Origin: TOLSYN sp963849065
GTDB lineage: Bacteria > Acidobacteriota > Terriglobia > Terriglobales > Acidobacteriaceae
DNA: 64,000 nucleotides
Assembly (NCBI GenBank): GCA_963849065.1
Contig: CAWKFM010000003.1
Coordinates: forward strand, 62,001-126,000
Direction of reading: 5' to 3'
In this document: positions 1 through 9,150 of the stretch, piece by piece
How positions within the stretch are numbered: position 1 is the stretch's first letter
How the letters are laid out: every line of letters begins with the position of its first letter
Notes under the pieces: generated by a model
Databases searched by the model: none
The model's input: only the letters and a program-made list of their open reading frames with translations
Told to the model about the DNA's origin: nothing
Made by a program: the position numbers and the translations under genes

Positions 1-1254
1 CATGACGACGACGCCAACGGCGAGGAAAATCTTTCCATCGAAAAGCTGACCCAGGAAGATGACACCAGCCCCATCATCAAGCTGGTCGGCTCCACCATCT
101 TCTCCGCCCTGGAGCGGCGAGCCAGCGATATTCACATCGAAACCCGCGACGACTGCGTGGTCATCAAGTACCGCATCGACGGCGTCCTGCAGGAGGCGAT
201 GAAGCCCATCGGCAAGGAGCATCACTCCACCATCATCTCCCGCATCAAGGTCATGAGCGAGCTCGACATTGCCGAGCGCCGCGTGCCCCAGGACGGCCGC
301 TTCCGCGTGCGCTACCGCGGACGCTTCATCGACTTCCGCGTCTCCATCATGCCCAGCATCCACGGCGAAGACGCCGTGCTGCGCGTGCTCGACAAGGAGT
401 CGATGAGCGAGCAGTTCCACAAGCTCACCCTCGACGTGGTCGGCTTCAGCGATTACGACCTCAAGAAGTTCCGCCAATATATCGCCGAACCCTACGGCAT
501 GGTGCTGGTCACCGGCCCCACCGGCTCGGGCAAAACCACTACTCTCTACGCCGCACTCAATGAGATCAAGTCCGACGAGGACAAGATCATCACCATCGAG
601 GACCCGGTCGAGTATCAGCTGCGCGGCATCACCCAGATTCCGGTGAACGAGAAAAAGGGCCTCACCTTTGCCCGCGGATTGCGCTCCATCCTCCGCCACG
701 ATCCGGATAAAATCATGGTCGGCGAAATCCGCGACCAGGAGACGGCGCAGATCGCCATCAACTCCGCGCTCACCGGCCACCTGGTCTTCACCACCGTCCA
801 CGCCAACAACGTGGTGGACGTCATCGGACGCTTTTTGAACATCGGCGTCGAGCCTTACAATTTTGTCTCTTCGCTCAACTGCATCCTGGCCCAGCGGCTG
901 GTGCGTCTCATCTGCCAGCACTGCAAGCAGGAGGTGCAATACAGCGACGAGCAATTGGAACTCGCCGGCTTGCGGCCCGAGGAGTGGCGCGGCGTGCCGT
1001 TCTACGAAGGCCCCGGTTGCATGGAGTGCGCCGGCACCGGCTTCCACGGACGCACCGCCATCCACGAACTGCTGGACTTGACCGATCACATCCGGGAACT
1101 GATCCTGGAGCGGCGTCCCAGCTCCGAGATCCGCCGCGCGGCGCGCGACGAAGGCATGAACTTCCTGCGCGAGTCGGCGCTGGACAAGGTCCGCGCCGGA
1201 GTTTCCACGCTCAAGGAAGTCAACAAAGTCACCTTTATCGAGTCGACCCGCTGA
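1..1254 (+). CDS. pilB: PilB/GspE-type assembly ATPase (5' end cut by window)
   Basis: This is the hexameric cytoplasmic ATPase that powers extension of a type IV pilus or a type II secretion pseudopilus. The frame is open from base 1, so the N-terminus lies outside the window. Visible in order are the ASDIHIE motif of the N2 domain, a Walker A GPTGSGKTTT near base 515-545, the Asp box, a Walker B region with MVGEIRDQETA, and a C-terminal four-Cys zinc site (CQHC and CMEC pairs near bases 910-1030) that is typical of PilB/GspE and absent from the retraction ATPase PilT. The stop overlaps the start of the pilM-like gene by one base. The choice between PilB and GspE cannot be made from the ATPase alone; the PilM/N/O genes downstream favour PilB. 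Confidence 0.93.
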   Translation, partial: HDDDANGEENLSIEKLTQEDDTSPIIKLVGSTIFSALERRASDIHIETRDDCVVIKYRIDGVLQEAMKPIGKEHHSTIISRIKVMSELDIAERRVPQDGRFRVRYRGRFIDFRVSIMPSIHGEDAVLRVLDKESMSEQFHKLTLDVVGFSDYDLKKFRQYIAEPYGMVLVTGPTGSGKTTTLYAALNEIKSDEDKIITIEDPVEYQLRGITQIPVNEKKGLTFARGLRSILRHDPDKIMVGEIRDQETAQIAINSALTGHLVFTTVHANNVVDVIGRFLNIGVEPYNFVSSLNCILAQRLVRLICQHCKQEVQYSDEQLELAGLRPEEWRGVPFYEGPGCMECAGTGFHGRTAIHELLDLTDHIRELILERRPSSEIRRAARDEGMNFLRESALDKVRAGVSTLKEVNKVTFIESTR

Positions 1255-2135
1255 TGCTGGAACGTAAAACTACCATCCGCCTGCCCCGCGTCGCCTGCGA
1301 AGTTACTGCGCAGGGCGTGGCCGCCGCCCGCGCCGAGGGCAAGACGGGCGCCATCGGCGCCATCCACAGCTGCGCCCTGCCCTCTGGAGCTCTCACGCCC
1401 TCGCTCACGGCGCAAAACGTGCAGGACTCCAAAGCGCTCAGCGATGCCATCGCCCAGGCCCTCACGGCCGTCGGCGGGCGCGGTCAGGAGGTCATCGCGG
1501 TGCTGCCCGATTCGGTGCTGCGCGTCACCCTGCTGGATTTCGATTCGCTGCCCGAGCGGCGTCAGGAAGCCGATGCCACGGTGCGCTTCCGCCTGCGCAA
1601 GTCGCTGCCCTTCGACATCGAAAAGGCTGCGCTCAGCTTCGACGTGCAGCGCACCCCAAAGGGTGTGCGCGTGGCCGCCGCCGTCGTGCTGCACTCCGTG
1701 CTGGAAGAATACGAGTCGGCCTTCCGCGCCGCCGGCTGCTCGCCCGGCGTGGTCATGCCCTCCAGCCTGGGAGCCCTGGGTGCGGTCAACGAGCCGCGTC
1801 CCACCATGCTGCTCAAGGTCGGGCAGGACTCGACCGCCGTGGCCGTGGCCAGCGACGGCCAGCTGCTGCTCTTCCGCATCCTGGAAGGAGCCGGCAACGG
1901 AGCCCTCGGTGTCCGCCAGCTGGCCGACGATATTTATCCCTCGCTGGTATATTTTCAGGACAACTACGGCATGAGCGTGGAAACCGTGCTGGTCAGCGGA
2001 ATCCGCGAGTTGGCTACAATCTCCGCCGCCTTGCAGGAGCAGACCGGCGTCAAGGTGCGGGAGCTGATCGAGACCAGCGCAGTCAATGAAAAACTGCGCA
2101 ACGAATTTGCAGGCGCCATCGGCGCCCTGCGCTAA
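1254..2135 (+). CDS. pilM: PilM-like actin-fold pilus assembly protein
   Basis: Encodes about 293 residues. The position (directly after the ATPase and before PilN-like and PilO-like genes) and the sequence (VIAVLPDSVLRVTLLDFDSLP, then FRLRKSLPFDI, then VLVSG near the C-terminus) fit the actin-like ATPase family PilM/GspL, the cytoplasmic platform that links the motor to inner-membrane PilN/PilO. The ATG at 1254 overlaps the preceding TGA (TGATG), which implies translational coupling; longer in-frame openings upstream lie wholly inside pilB and are rejected. No membrane segment is seen, as expected for PilM rather than full GspL. The family call rests on context as much as on sequence. Confidence 0.8.
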   Translation: MLERKTTIRLPRVACEVTAQGVAAARAEGKTGAIGAIHSCALPSGALTPSLTAQNVQDSKALSDAIAQALTAVGGRGQEVIAVLPDSVLRVTLLDFDSLPERRQEADATVRFRLRKSLPFDIEKAALSFDVQRTPKGVRVAAAVVLHSVLEEYESAFRAAGCSPGVVMPSSLGALGAVNEPRPTMLLKVGQDSTAVAVASDGQLLLFRILEGAGNGALGVRQLADDIYPSLVYFQDNYGMSVETVLVSGIRELATISAALQEQTGVKVRELIETSAVNEKLRNEFAGAIGALR

Positions 2136-2153
2136 GGAACGAGGAACCCGACC

Positions 2154-2924
2154 TTGCGACTGAACATCAATCTCGCCACCAAGCCGTACCAGGATGTGCG
2201 CCGCGTGCTGCGGCAATGGGGCGGGCTGGTGCTGCTGCTTGCGCTGTGCACCAGCTGGCTGCTATGGACGGCGTACACCAACTGGCAGCAATCGCGCGAG
2301 GTCAACGCCAAGATCGCCGTACTGAACTCCGAAATCGCCGCCCTCGACCACCAGCATGCCGAGGCCCTGGCCATGGTCCAGCTTCCCGCCAACCTCCCGG
2401 TGCTGGACGATTCCAAGTTCCTCAACGGATTGATTGCGCGCAAGGCCTTCTCCTGGACCCGCGTCTTCATGCAATTGGAACAGATCATGCCGGACAAACT
2501 GCACGTGCTTTCCATCCAGCCCTCGCTCTCCCCCAAAACCGATACGGTGGAAGTCCACATGACGGTTGCCGGAACCTCGCGCGACGCCGCCGTGGAACTG
2601 GTCAAGCGGCTGGAGCAGTCCCCCTCGTTCCGCAATGCGCGCATCGAGGAAGAGAGCGCCGTCAAGCTGCAGAAGGAAACTACCGACACCGTGCAGTTCC
2701 ACCTGACGGCCGTCTACGTTCCGCAACCCGTTCCCGCCGCCAGAACGGCGGACGAGAGTAGCAAACCTGTCGCCAAGGCGTCCGGCAAGGCTGCTGAATC
2801 CAACGTTGCCGCGGGCAAACCTTCCGGATCCAAAGCCGCGGGGACCCAAGCCGCGCAAATCCAAGCCGCGCCAACCAAGGCTGCCGGAACCAAGGTCGCC
2901 CAAGCCACAGGAGGGCCGCAATGA
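2154..2924 (+). CDS. pilN: PilN-like inner-membrane assembly protein with Ala/Lys-rich tail
   Basis: Encodes 256 residues and begins at a TTG preceded by an AACGAGGAAC ribosome-binding stretch. The N-terminus MRLNINLATKPYQD carries the conserved NLAT-type motif with which PilN docks onto PilM; one transmembrane helix follows at about residues 24-42, then a coiled-coil and ferredoxin-like periplasmic part. The last 60 residues are a low-complexity run of Lys, Ala, Gly and Thr (SKAAGTQAAQ-like units) that is not part of the family core. The stop overlaps the next ATG by four bases. Together with the PilM-like and PilO-like genes it should form the inner-membrane alignment complex. Confidence 0.8.
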   Translation: MRLNINLATKPYQDVRRVLRQWGGLVLLLALCTSWLLWTAYTNWQQSREVNAKIAVLNSEIAALDHQHAEALAMVQLPANLPVLDDSKFLNGLIARKAFSWTRVFMQLEQIMPDKLHVLSIQPSLSPKTDTVEVHMTVAGTSRDAAVELVKRLEQSPSFRNARIEEESAVKLQKETTDTVQFHLTAVYVPQPVPAARTADESSKPVAKASGKAAESNVAAGKPSGSKAAGTQAAQIQAAPTKAAGTKVAQATGGPQ

Positions 2925-3481
2925 CCGTCGAGCTCCGCGACGTGCGAACGCAACTGCTGATTGCCGTGGCCGTGCTGCTGTTGCTGGACATTGCGGCGGT
3001 GGCCGTGCTGCTTTCTCCGGCCGGACGCTCGCCCAAAGCGAGGCAGCAGGCCTATGAACAATTGCGGCTGGTCAAGATGAATAAGGCTCGCTCGACCGTC
3101 TCCACCAAGGATATGGACCGCAACATCGCCACCGCCCGCCAGCAGGAGCAGGACTTCGACCGCGACCGGCTCACCGGGCGCTATTCGGAGATGTCGGAGC
3201 TGTTGTCCCACATCGCGGGCGACGCCGGCGTTAACGTCAGCGACGTAAAATATGACGAGCAGGCATCCAAGCAGAAGGAGAAAACCACGCCGCCAGGATA
3301 TGAGGGCATCGGCATCACCATGCAGGTGCACGGCAGCTATACGCAGGACATGCGGTTTATCAACGCCGTGGAGCGGCAGCACATGCTGCTGCTGGTTGAC
3401 TCGGTCAGCTTTGGCGGAATGCAGAGCGACGAGCTGACGGTTTCGGTCCACCTCACCACCTATCTGAGGAGCGAGGCATGA
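2921..3481 (+). CDS. pilO: PilO-like inner-membrane assembly protein
   Basis: Encodes 186 residues. An N-terminal membrane helix (about residues 11-31, LLIAVAVLLLLDIAAVAVLL) is followed by a helical segment and a C-terminal alpha/beta domain with EGIGITMQVHGSY, typical of PilO/GspM proteins that heterodimerise with PilN. It overlaps PilN by four bases and the next gene by four bases (ATGA), so the three are almost certainly one translational unit. Sequence conservation in this family is low, so the name depends largely on membrane topology, size and gene order. Confidence 0.75.
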   Translation: MTVELRDVRTQLLIAVAVLLLLDIAAVAVLLSPAGRSPKARQQAYEQLRLVKMNKARSTVSTKDMDRNIATARQQEQDFDRDRLTGRYSEMSELLSHIAGDAGVNVSDVKYDEQASKQKEKTTPPGYEGIGITMQVHGSYTQDMRFINAVERQHMLLLVDSVSFGGMQSDELTVSVHLTTYLRSEA

Positions 3482-4044
3482 AGGCGGTAGCCACCGGTAA
3501 GACCAAACAGTGGGTCGCCATCGCACTGGTGCTGGCCGCCGTTTTCATGGTCGCGCGCGCCTTTCTCTCCAATGGAGGCGCGCCCCAGCCGGTCGCGGTG
3601 GCCACGGCTCCCGCCCAGAGTTCGGCCGCTCCGGCCGAGGAATCGCTGGACCCCAGGTTGCACCTGAACCTGCTGGCCAGCTCCGAGGCGATCAAGTACG
3701 AGGGCGATGGAAGAAACATCTTCCGGGCTGGCGCCGCGGCGGTGGCGATTCCCCCGGTGAAGGTCTCGCCGCTGCTGGCCAAACAGCAGCAGGAACAGGC
3801 GGCCAAAGCGGCGCAGGCGTTGGCGAACATTCCCCCGCCGATTAACCTGAAGTTCTTCGGCTTCAGCAACAAGCCAGGGGAAACCCCCAAAGCGTTTCTC
3901 TCCCAGGGCGACGACGTGTGGATCGCACGCGAGGGAGATGTGGTGGACCGTCATTACAAGATCGTCCACATCTCACCCACCGCGGTGGAAGTGGAAGACC
4001 TGCTCAACAGCAACCGCCAGAGCATCCGGCTGACGCAGGGATAG
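3478..4044 (+). CDS. PilP/GspC-like membrane-anchored protein
   Basis: Encodes 188 residues with an N-terminal membrane helix (about residues 12-30), a Pro/Ala-rich linker and a C-terminal beta domain (LKFFGFSNKPGETPKAFLSQ, then DVVDRHYKIVHISPTAVEVED) that resembles the homology region of PilP and GspC, the periplasmic proteins bridging PilN/PilO to the outer-membrane secretin. No PilQ gene is seen in the window. The ATG overlaps the PilO stop (ATGA). I am confident it belongs to this operon and less sure of the exact family. Confidence 0.65.
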   Translation: MKAVATGKTKQWVAIALVLAAVFMVARAFLSNGGAPQPVAVATAPAQSSAAPAEESLDPRLHLNLLASSEAIKYEGDGRNIFRAGAAAVAIPPVKVSPLLAKQQQEQAAKAAQALANIPPPINLKFFGFSNKPGETPKAFLSQGDDVWIAREGDVVDRHYKIVHISPTAVEVEDLLNSNRQSIRLTQG

Positions 4045-4049
4045 CAGAG

Positions 4050-5030
4050 ATGGGCTGTCACCTTCCACGGCACGGAATCGGCAAACGGCGGGACTCCGGC
4101 TACATGCTGCTGATCCTCATGCTGGCCGTCGCCATGCTCGCCATCACCCTGCTGCAGGTGTCGTTCAACTACCGCCGCACCATCCAGCGCGACCGCGAGG
4201 TGGAGATGATCCACCGCGGCGTGCAATACGAGCGCGCCGTCCGGCTCTACTTCCGCAAGTTCGGCACCTATCCCAACACCCTCGAGCAGTTGGAAAACAC
4301 CAACAAAATCCGCTTTCTGCGCAAGCGCTACAAGGACCCCATGGCTCCCGATGGACAGTGGCAGATCGCCCACATCACAGACATCAAGCTGACAGGCACG
4401 GGTCTCACCGCTCTGGCGGCCACCGTCGGCGGAGCCGGCGCAGCCGGCACCGCCAATCCAGCTCAGACGATTGCCGGCGGACTGACCGGTACGGCCACCA
4501 CGTCTGCCTTCGGCACAACGGCAACAAACCAGAGCACGACCGGCAGCATATTTGGCTCGTCCGGCAACACCACTGGCACCGCCACCACACCTGGCACCGG
4601 CAGCACAACTGGCAGCACTGGTGGGCAGACAACCAGTTCCGGCGACAACTCCCAGACCTCCCCGGGAACCAGCTCCGGCACCGGCCCGGCGGATACCAAC
4701 AGCACCTCCACCAATGGCGCGGGACCGCTCCTGGGCGGCGGCCCCATGCTAGGTGTCATCAGCAAATCCAAGGTAGAGGGAATTCACTCCTTCAACGACA
4801 AGAACCATTACAACGAGTGGTACTTCATTTACGACCCGTCCCAGGACAAGGGCCAGCAACTCACCGGCCCCTACAATCCCAACCTGACCCTCGGTTTAAC
4901 CACCACCACCGGAACCCCCGCCGGACAGCCTGGCGCCACCTCGGGTGCGCCTGCCGCCGCCGCGCCCGGCACCACCCCAGCTGCCGCTCCAACCTCGGCC
5001 ACGCCCCCTCCCACCACGACCGCGCCCTGA
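4050..5030 (+). CDS. Pseudopilin-like protein with Thr/Ser/Gly-rich C-terminus
   Basis: Encodes 326 residues from the ATG at 4050. The N-terminus has a hydrophobic helix (SGYMLLILMLAVAMLAITLLQV) followed by an amphipathic stretch and the phrase YERAVRLYFRKFGTYPNTLEQLENTN, a pattern found in type II secretion GspG-like and other pseudopilins. From about residue 115 to 240 the protein is a low-complexity run of Thr, Ser and Gly, and the last 50 residues are rich in Pro, Ala and Thr. A short ordered island with KSKVEGIHSFNDKNHYNEWYF lies between. It closes the operon just before the terminator. A classical prepilin-peptidase site is not obvious, so processing is uncertain. Confidence 0.65.
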   Translation: MGCHLPRHGIGKRRDSGYMLLILMLAVAMLAITLLQVSFNYRRTIQRDREVEMIHRGVQYERAVRLYFRKFGTYPNTLEQLENTNKIRFLRKRYKDPMAPDGQWQIAHITDIKLTGTGLTALAATVGGAGAAGTANPAQTIAGGLTGTATTSAFGTTATNQSTTGSIFGSSGNTTGTATTPGTGSTTGSTGGQTTSSGDNSQTSPGTSSGTGPADTNSTSTNGAGPLLGGGPMLGVISKSKVEGIHSFNDKNHYNEWYFIYDPSQDKGQQLTGPYNPNLTLGLTTTTGTPAGQPGATSGAPAAAAPGTTPAAAPTSATPPPTTTAP

Positions 5031-5054
5031 TCCGGCCATCGCGCCGCGCAATTT

Positions 5055-5085
5055 AAAACCCCCATCCTTTTCGGACGGGGGTTTT
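5055..5085. terminator. Bidirectional hairpin terminator
   Basis: AAAACCCCCATCC and GGACGGGGGTTTT form a 13-bp stem with one mismatch around a short loop. A-rich and T-rich ends are present on both strands, so it can end the pilus operon from the left and erpA transcription from the right. Confidence 0.85.
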
Positions 5086-5127
5086 GAGGTTCGTAGCGGT
5101 CAAGCCGCCAGCCGGGCCCGCGCGCAC

Positions 5128-5487
5128 CTATGCGCTGAACGACGAGCCGCAACCGCAGGTGCTCTTCACGTTGGGGTTTTCAAACTTGAAGCCGGCGCCT
5201 TCCAGGGTCTCAATGTAGTCCACCGTGGCGCCCTGCAGATACATCAGCGAAGTCGCGTCGATGAATACCTTCAGGTCTCCGAACTCAAACGTCTTGTCCA
5301 TGGCTCCGGCGCCGTTCTCAAACTGCATGCTGTAGGAGAAGCCGGAGCATCCGCCGCCCACCACACCTACGCGCAGGCCGCTGGGAACCGGAGTTTGCTG
5401 AGCCATGATCTCCTTTACCTTTGCAATGGCGGACGGAGTGAGGGTGAGGGGTGCGTTCTTAACTTCGGGGGTAGTGGTCGTGGACAT
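5128..5487 (-). CDS. erpA: Iron-sulfur cluster insertion protein ErpA (HesB/IscA family)
   Basis: Encodes 119 residues of the A-type carrier family, which passes Fe-S clusters to apoproteins. The three conserved cysteines are present: GGGCSGF near residue 47 and CGCGSSF at the C-terminus. The N-terminal 13 residues are Thr-rich and not conserved. The ATG at 5487 has a strong GAGGAG ribosome-binding site. Its product could serve the many Fe-S clusters of the hox hydrogenase further along, but that link is only inferred. IscA is the main alternative name. Confidence 0.92.
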   Translation of the reverse strand: MSTTTTPEVKNAPLTLTPSAIAKVKEIMAQQTPVPSGLRVGVVGGGCSGFSYSMQFENGAGAMDKTFEFGDLKVFIDATSLMYLQGATVDYIETLEGAGFKFENPNVKSTCGCGSSFSA

Positions 5488-5692
5488 GGCTTTTCTTCTC
5501 CTCGGCGAAAATCCTAATATAGCAAATCTCGGGGCTTCAGTGTCACCTGTCGGTGGCGCTAAACCGGGCAGATTTCAACGCTTGTAATTTTGATGCATCC
5601 GCAACTCCGGGAGTCGCAAAAGTTCTCAGCCCTGCCGCAATGCCGCATCCAGGTTGCCCCGCCCGCCCCAGAAAGCGGACAATTATTCCTGC

Positions 5693-5720
5693 TTGACTCT
5701 TGCCAAATCGTGCCTATAAT
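5693..5720 (+). promoter_or_regulatory. Sigma-70 type promoter
   Basis: TTGACT (5693-5698) and a perfect TATAAT (5715-5720) are separated by 16 bases. It points to the small membrane protein gene at 5794, leaving a leader of about 65 bases. Confidence 0.75.
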
Positions 5721-5793
5721 CCCTTGATCTAGTTCGCCGCAGCGGTGGGGTGGCAGGGAGCCATCCTTGTGCTCACGACGAACTGCACAGGTG

Positions 5794-6069
5794 ATGTCTA
5801 TGGAACCAATGTCTGTGTTGCTGACGATTTGGGGCGTGGTGACCACCGTGCTGGTGGTCCTGCTGATCTACCGCAGTGCGCTCGCCAGGCATGAGGACGA
5901 CGAACTCTTTCTTACCCGCGCGGATGCGCAATTCGAGCAGGAACAACAGGAGCTGACGGTCCGCATGAACCGGCTGCGCCCCTTCCTCAACATCCTGGCT
6001 GCCTCCAGCGGGGTGCTGATCCTGCTCATGGCAGGCCTGTGGGTGTGGCGCGGCTGGACCCGAATGTAG
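5794..6069 (+). CDS. Small two-helix membrane protein
   Basis: Encodes about 91 residues. Two hydrophobic helices are visible: one at the N-terminus (VLLTIWGVVTTVLVVLLIY) and one near the C-terminus (LNILAASSGVLILLMAGLWVW), separated by a charged loop with EFEQEQQELTVRMNRL that may form a helix in the cytoplasm. The ATG at 5794 is preferred; TTG 5767, GTG 5791 and ATG 5800 are alternatives in the same frame. A clear promoter precedes it. I do not recognise the family. Confidence 0.7.
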   Translation: MSMEPMSVLLTIWGVVTTVLVVLLIYRSALARHEDDELFLTRADAQFEQEQQELTVRMNRLRPFLNILAASSGVLILLMAGLWVWRGWTRM

Positions 6070-6128
6070 CTTCGATAGAATGTAGCTCCGCGGTAGCTCC
6101 CCGTGAAGAGCTGCCGCCCGCAAATCCG

Positions 6129-7325
6129 CTACTCCTTGGGTAACGCTCCCTGGGGGTACGCCTCAAACACCAGCGGGTTGGGACGCTTCGCGTTGCCTAC
6201 CCGCACCACTTTCTTCCCTTCCAGAAAGCCGATCAGCGATTCCTGCAGAATCTCCCCCCGCCATCCCGCCAGCACCTCCGGCAGGGCCGTGCCTTCTTGA
6301 TCGAGGAACCAGCGCACAATCTCCTGCAGGTCGCTGGTCGTCGCCAGCAATGCGGTATCCACATCGGTCTCCGCCGCCAGGTTGGCCACCGCCACCGAGA
6401 GCAGCTTGGTCAGCACCGCCACCTGCGGCGGGTCGTCGCGCCGCTCGTTGCTGGGCAGCTCGGCCTCCGCAATGGCGCGGGCTTGCGCCACGGCGTCCAC
6501 CACATCCTGCTCGGCCTTGCGCAGCATCCGGCTGTCCATGCCGCGAATCGAAAACAGGTCCTCGACGCTGGCCGGAGAGCGGCGCGCAATCTCAATCAGC
6601 ATGCTGTCGCCCAGCACCCGCGACGCCGGAACGTTGAGGCTCGCAGCCTGCCGGTCGCGCCAGCGCCACACCTCCCGCAGCACCGCCAGCTGGCGGCGGC
6701 TCAGCCGCGCGCTGCCGGAGATCCTCCACCGCTCATCCTCGCGCAGTACGTTTTTCACCAGGTCATCGCACTCGCCCCGCACCCAGCTGGTGCGCTCCAG
6801 CTTGCCGGCGCGCTCCAGAATCTTTTCCCGCATCGGCAGCAGGTAGCGCACATCGTCGGCGGCATATTCCAGCTGCACCGGACGCAGCGGGCGCTTGCGC
6901 CAGTCGCTAAAGCTCTCCCCGCCGTTCACCTTCGCGTTCAAAACCCGCAGGCACAGATTGGTGTGCGAGAGCGGATATCCATACCCCAGCAGCCCGGCGG
7001 CCACCTGCAGATCCAACACGCAGGCCGGAGCCGCCTCGGCTCCCTTGGCACAGAACTTCACCTCCTGGCGGGCGGCCACGGTCACCAGTTCCCGACCCGG
7101 CGCGGCGAGCAGCTCCCACATCGGACGCAGTCCGGGAAACACAATGGGATCGACGATGAAAATCTCTTCCGGGGTGGAGAGCTGCACCAGGCACAGCTCC
7201 GGCTCGTAGCGGCCCTCGGAGATGAACTCCGTATCCAGCCCGATGATGGTTTGTGAGGAGAGCTGGCGCAGTAATGTTTCAAACTTCGGCGCGGAATCGA
7301 CGTAGAGTGTGTGATTAAGTGGCAT
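6129..7325 (-). CDS. rnd: Ribonuclease D
   Basis: Encodes 398 residues, close to the family's usual size. The DEDD exonuclease domain is visible with Exo I as GLDTEF near residue 29, further acidic residues in YAADDVRYLLP (Exo III) and a C-terminal HRDC helical region that binds RNA. RNase D trims the 3' ends of tRNA precursors and other small RNAs. It stands alone in the minus strand; the spacing to serA (250 bases) holds no obvious gene. Confidence 0.93.
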   Translation of the reverse strand: MPLNHTLYVDSAPKFETLLRQLSSQTIIGLDTEFISEGRYEPELCLVQLSTPEEIFIVDPIVFPGLRPMWELLAAPGRELVTVAARQEVKFCAKGAEAAPACVLDLQVAAGLLGYGYPLSHTNLCLRVLNAKVNGGESFSDWRKRPLRPVQLEYAADDVRYLLPMREKILERAGKLERTSWVRGECDDLVKNVLREDERWRISGSARLSRRQLAVLREVWRWRDRQAASLNVPASRVLGDSMLIEIARRSPASVEDLFSIRGMDSRMLRKAEQDVVDAVAQARAIAEAELPSNERRDDPPQVAVLTKLLSVAVANLAAETDVDTALLATTSDLQEIVRWFLDQEGTALPEVLAGWRGEILQESLIGFLEGKKVVRVGNAKRPNPLVFEAYPQGALPKE

Positions 7326-7575
7326 CAGCGAACTTCATTCTAAAAGAAGCAGGCGCCGCCTGACTAGCGCGCAAGCCGCACAGACCTGATCGAAACTGCG
7401 CAAACCGAGCCTGGTCTTTAAGTCGTCATTCCCAACAACGTGAGGAATCCCTGCGCCGCTCCAATCTCCCAATCCGCCCCAGAGGCTTTTCAACCGACAA
7501 TCGAACTCCGCAGGTGCCCCATATTTGCCCGCCTCTGGCAAATGTGGGATCGCACCAAGCCGGCATCTAAGAGAT

Positions 7576-9150
7576 CTACACCACCACGCTGGAGACATTC
7601 TGCACCGAGGGTGCGCTCCTCAGCTCGGCCAGCACCTCGGCAGAGACCTGCTCATCCACCTGCACGATCGCCAGCGCCTGCCGCCCTTCGCGCCCCAGCG
7701 AGAGGCGGGCAATGTTGATGCCATGCTTGCCCAGCAGCGTGCCGATGGAGCCCACCACGCCGGGCGCATCCAGATTCGAAAACACGATGAACCGCCCGTC
7801 CAGTTGCGATTCGATCTCGATCCCATTCAGCCGCGTCAGCCGCGGCGATGTCCCATGTAGAAGCGTGCCGCTGCAATCCACCGACCCGGTAGGACCGATC
7901 AGATTGAGCTGGATCAGGTTGACCCGCGCGTTGGGATTGACCCGCAGCTCGCGCACCACCACGCCCCGCTCGTCGGCCGAGGCCAGCGCGTTGATGATGT
8001 TGGTGTGCCCATTGTCTTCCGTGCCCAGAATGGCGGCCACGGCGGCGCTGCGGATCAGCTGCGTCTTCCAGCCGCCGATCTCGCCCTCAAACTTCACCTC
8101 GATCTCGGCCAGGTTGGAGCGGAACAGCTGCGCCGCCAGCCGTCCCAGCTTGCCCGCCAGCCCCATGTACGGCTTGATCTGCTGGTACTCCACGTCGGAG
8201 AGCGAGGGCAGGTTGACCGCGTTCTGCGCAATGCCCTCCAGCAGGTAGTCGCGCACCTGCCTCGCAATCTGGATGCCCACCGCCTCCTGTCCCTCGCGGG
8301 TGGAAGCGCCCAGGTGCGGCGTGGCAAGCAGGTTGGGCGCCGAGAGCAGCCCGTTGTTGCGCGGCGGCTCCTCGCGGAAGACGTCGAGCGCCGCGGCGGC
8401 GATGCGTCCGCAGTGCAGCGCGGCTTCCACCGCGCCTTCGTCCACCAGCTCGCCGCGGGCGCAGTTCACCAGGCGAACTCCGGGCTTCATCTGCGCAATG
8501 GAGTCAGCGTTGATCATGTTGGCCGTCTGGTGGGTCAGCGCCACGTGCAGCGAAATGTAGTCGGCCTGGGCGTACAAGGCCTCCAGCGAAATCAGCTCGA
8601 TGCCCAGCTCCTTGGCCCGCGAGGGTGACAGGTAGGGATCGCTGCCCACCACCTTCATGCCGAAGGCGCGGGCCCGCGCCGCCGTCTCGGTGCCGATCCT
8701 TCCCAGTCCGACGATGCCCAGTGTCTTGCCGGAAAGCTCGGTGCCCTGCAGATTCTTTTTGTCCCACTTGCCAGCCCTGGTGCTCTGGTCGGCGCGTGAA
8801 ATGTGGCGGGCCATGGCCAGCATCAGGCCCAGCGTCAGCTCGGCCACCGAGACCGCGCTGGCGCCGGGAGCATTCATCACCACAATGCCCCGGCGGGTGG
8901 CAACCTCCACGTCGATGTTGTCCACCCCCACCCCGGCGCGGCCGATGACGCGCACACTGCCGGCGGCTTCGATCAACTCCGCGTCGGCCTGCACCGCCGA
9001 GCGCACAATCAGCGCATCAGCATCGTGAACGGCGAGTTTAGGGTCCAGGACAAACTGCTCCGGGGTAATGACGGTGCAGTTGGGAATCTCCTCCAGCACC
9101 TTCATGGCTGCACCGGCAATTTTCTCCGCCACCACGATCTTCACATTCAC
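7576..9150 (-). CDS. serA: D-3-phosphoglycerate dehydrogenase (long form with ACT domain)
   Basis: Encodes 524 residues. It catalyses the NAD-dependent oxidation of 3-phosphoglycerate, the first step of serine biosynthesis. Visible are RAGVGVDNIDV, the nucleotide-binding GLGRIGTETAARA, LVNCARGELVDE, the catalytic Arg/Glu/His set including ATPHLGAST, an intervening domain and a C-terminal ACT domain (NLDAPGVVGSIGTLLGKHGI) for serine feedback. Its GTG start at 9150 overlaps the stop of the upstream aminotransferase by four bases (GTGA), so the two are cotranscribed. An in-frame GTG at 9144 is an equally plausible start. Confidence 0.95.
   Translation of the reverse strand: MNVKIVVAEKIAGAAMKVLEEIPNCTVITPEQFVLDPKLAVHDADALIVRSAVQADAELIEAAGSVRVIGRAGVGVDNIDVEVATRRGIVVMNAPGASAVSVAELTLGLMLAMARHISRADQSTRAGKWDKKNLQGTELSGKTLGIVGLGRIGTETAARARAFGMKVVGSDPYLSPSRAKELGIELISLEALYAQADYISLHVALTHQTANMINADSIAQMKPGVRLVNCARGELVDEGAVEAALHCGRIAAAALDVFREEPPRNNGLLSAPNLLATPHLGASTREGQEAVGIQIARQVRDYLLEGIAQNAVNLPSLSDVEYQQIKPYMGLAGKLGRLAAQLFRSNLAEIEVKFEGEIGGWKTQLIRSAAVAAILGTEDNGHTNIINALASADERGVVVRELRVNPNARVNLIQLNLIGPTGSVDCSGTLLHGTSPRLTRLNGIEIESQLDGRFIVFSNLDAPGVVGSIGTLLGKHGINIARLSLGREGRQALAIVQVDEQVSAEVLAELRSAPSVQNVSSVVV

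Noticed and set aside
1086..2216. A 376-codon minus-strand opening across the pilM-like gene
   Set aside because: It is the complement of a high-GC gene with coupled start and clear family motifs; the reverse product is rich in Gly, His and Gln with no domain.
6297..7256. A 319-codon plus-strand opening opposite rnd
   Set aside because: RNase D and HRDC motifs on the minus strand explain the region.
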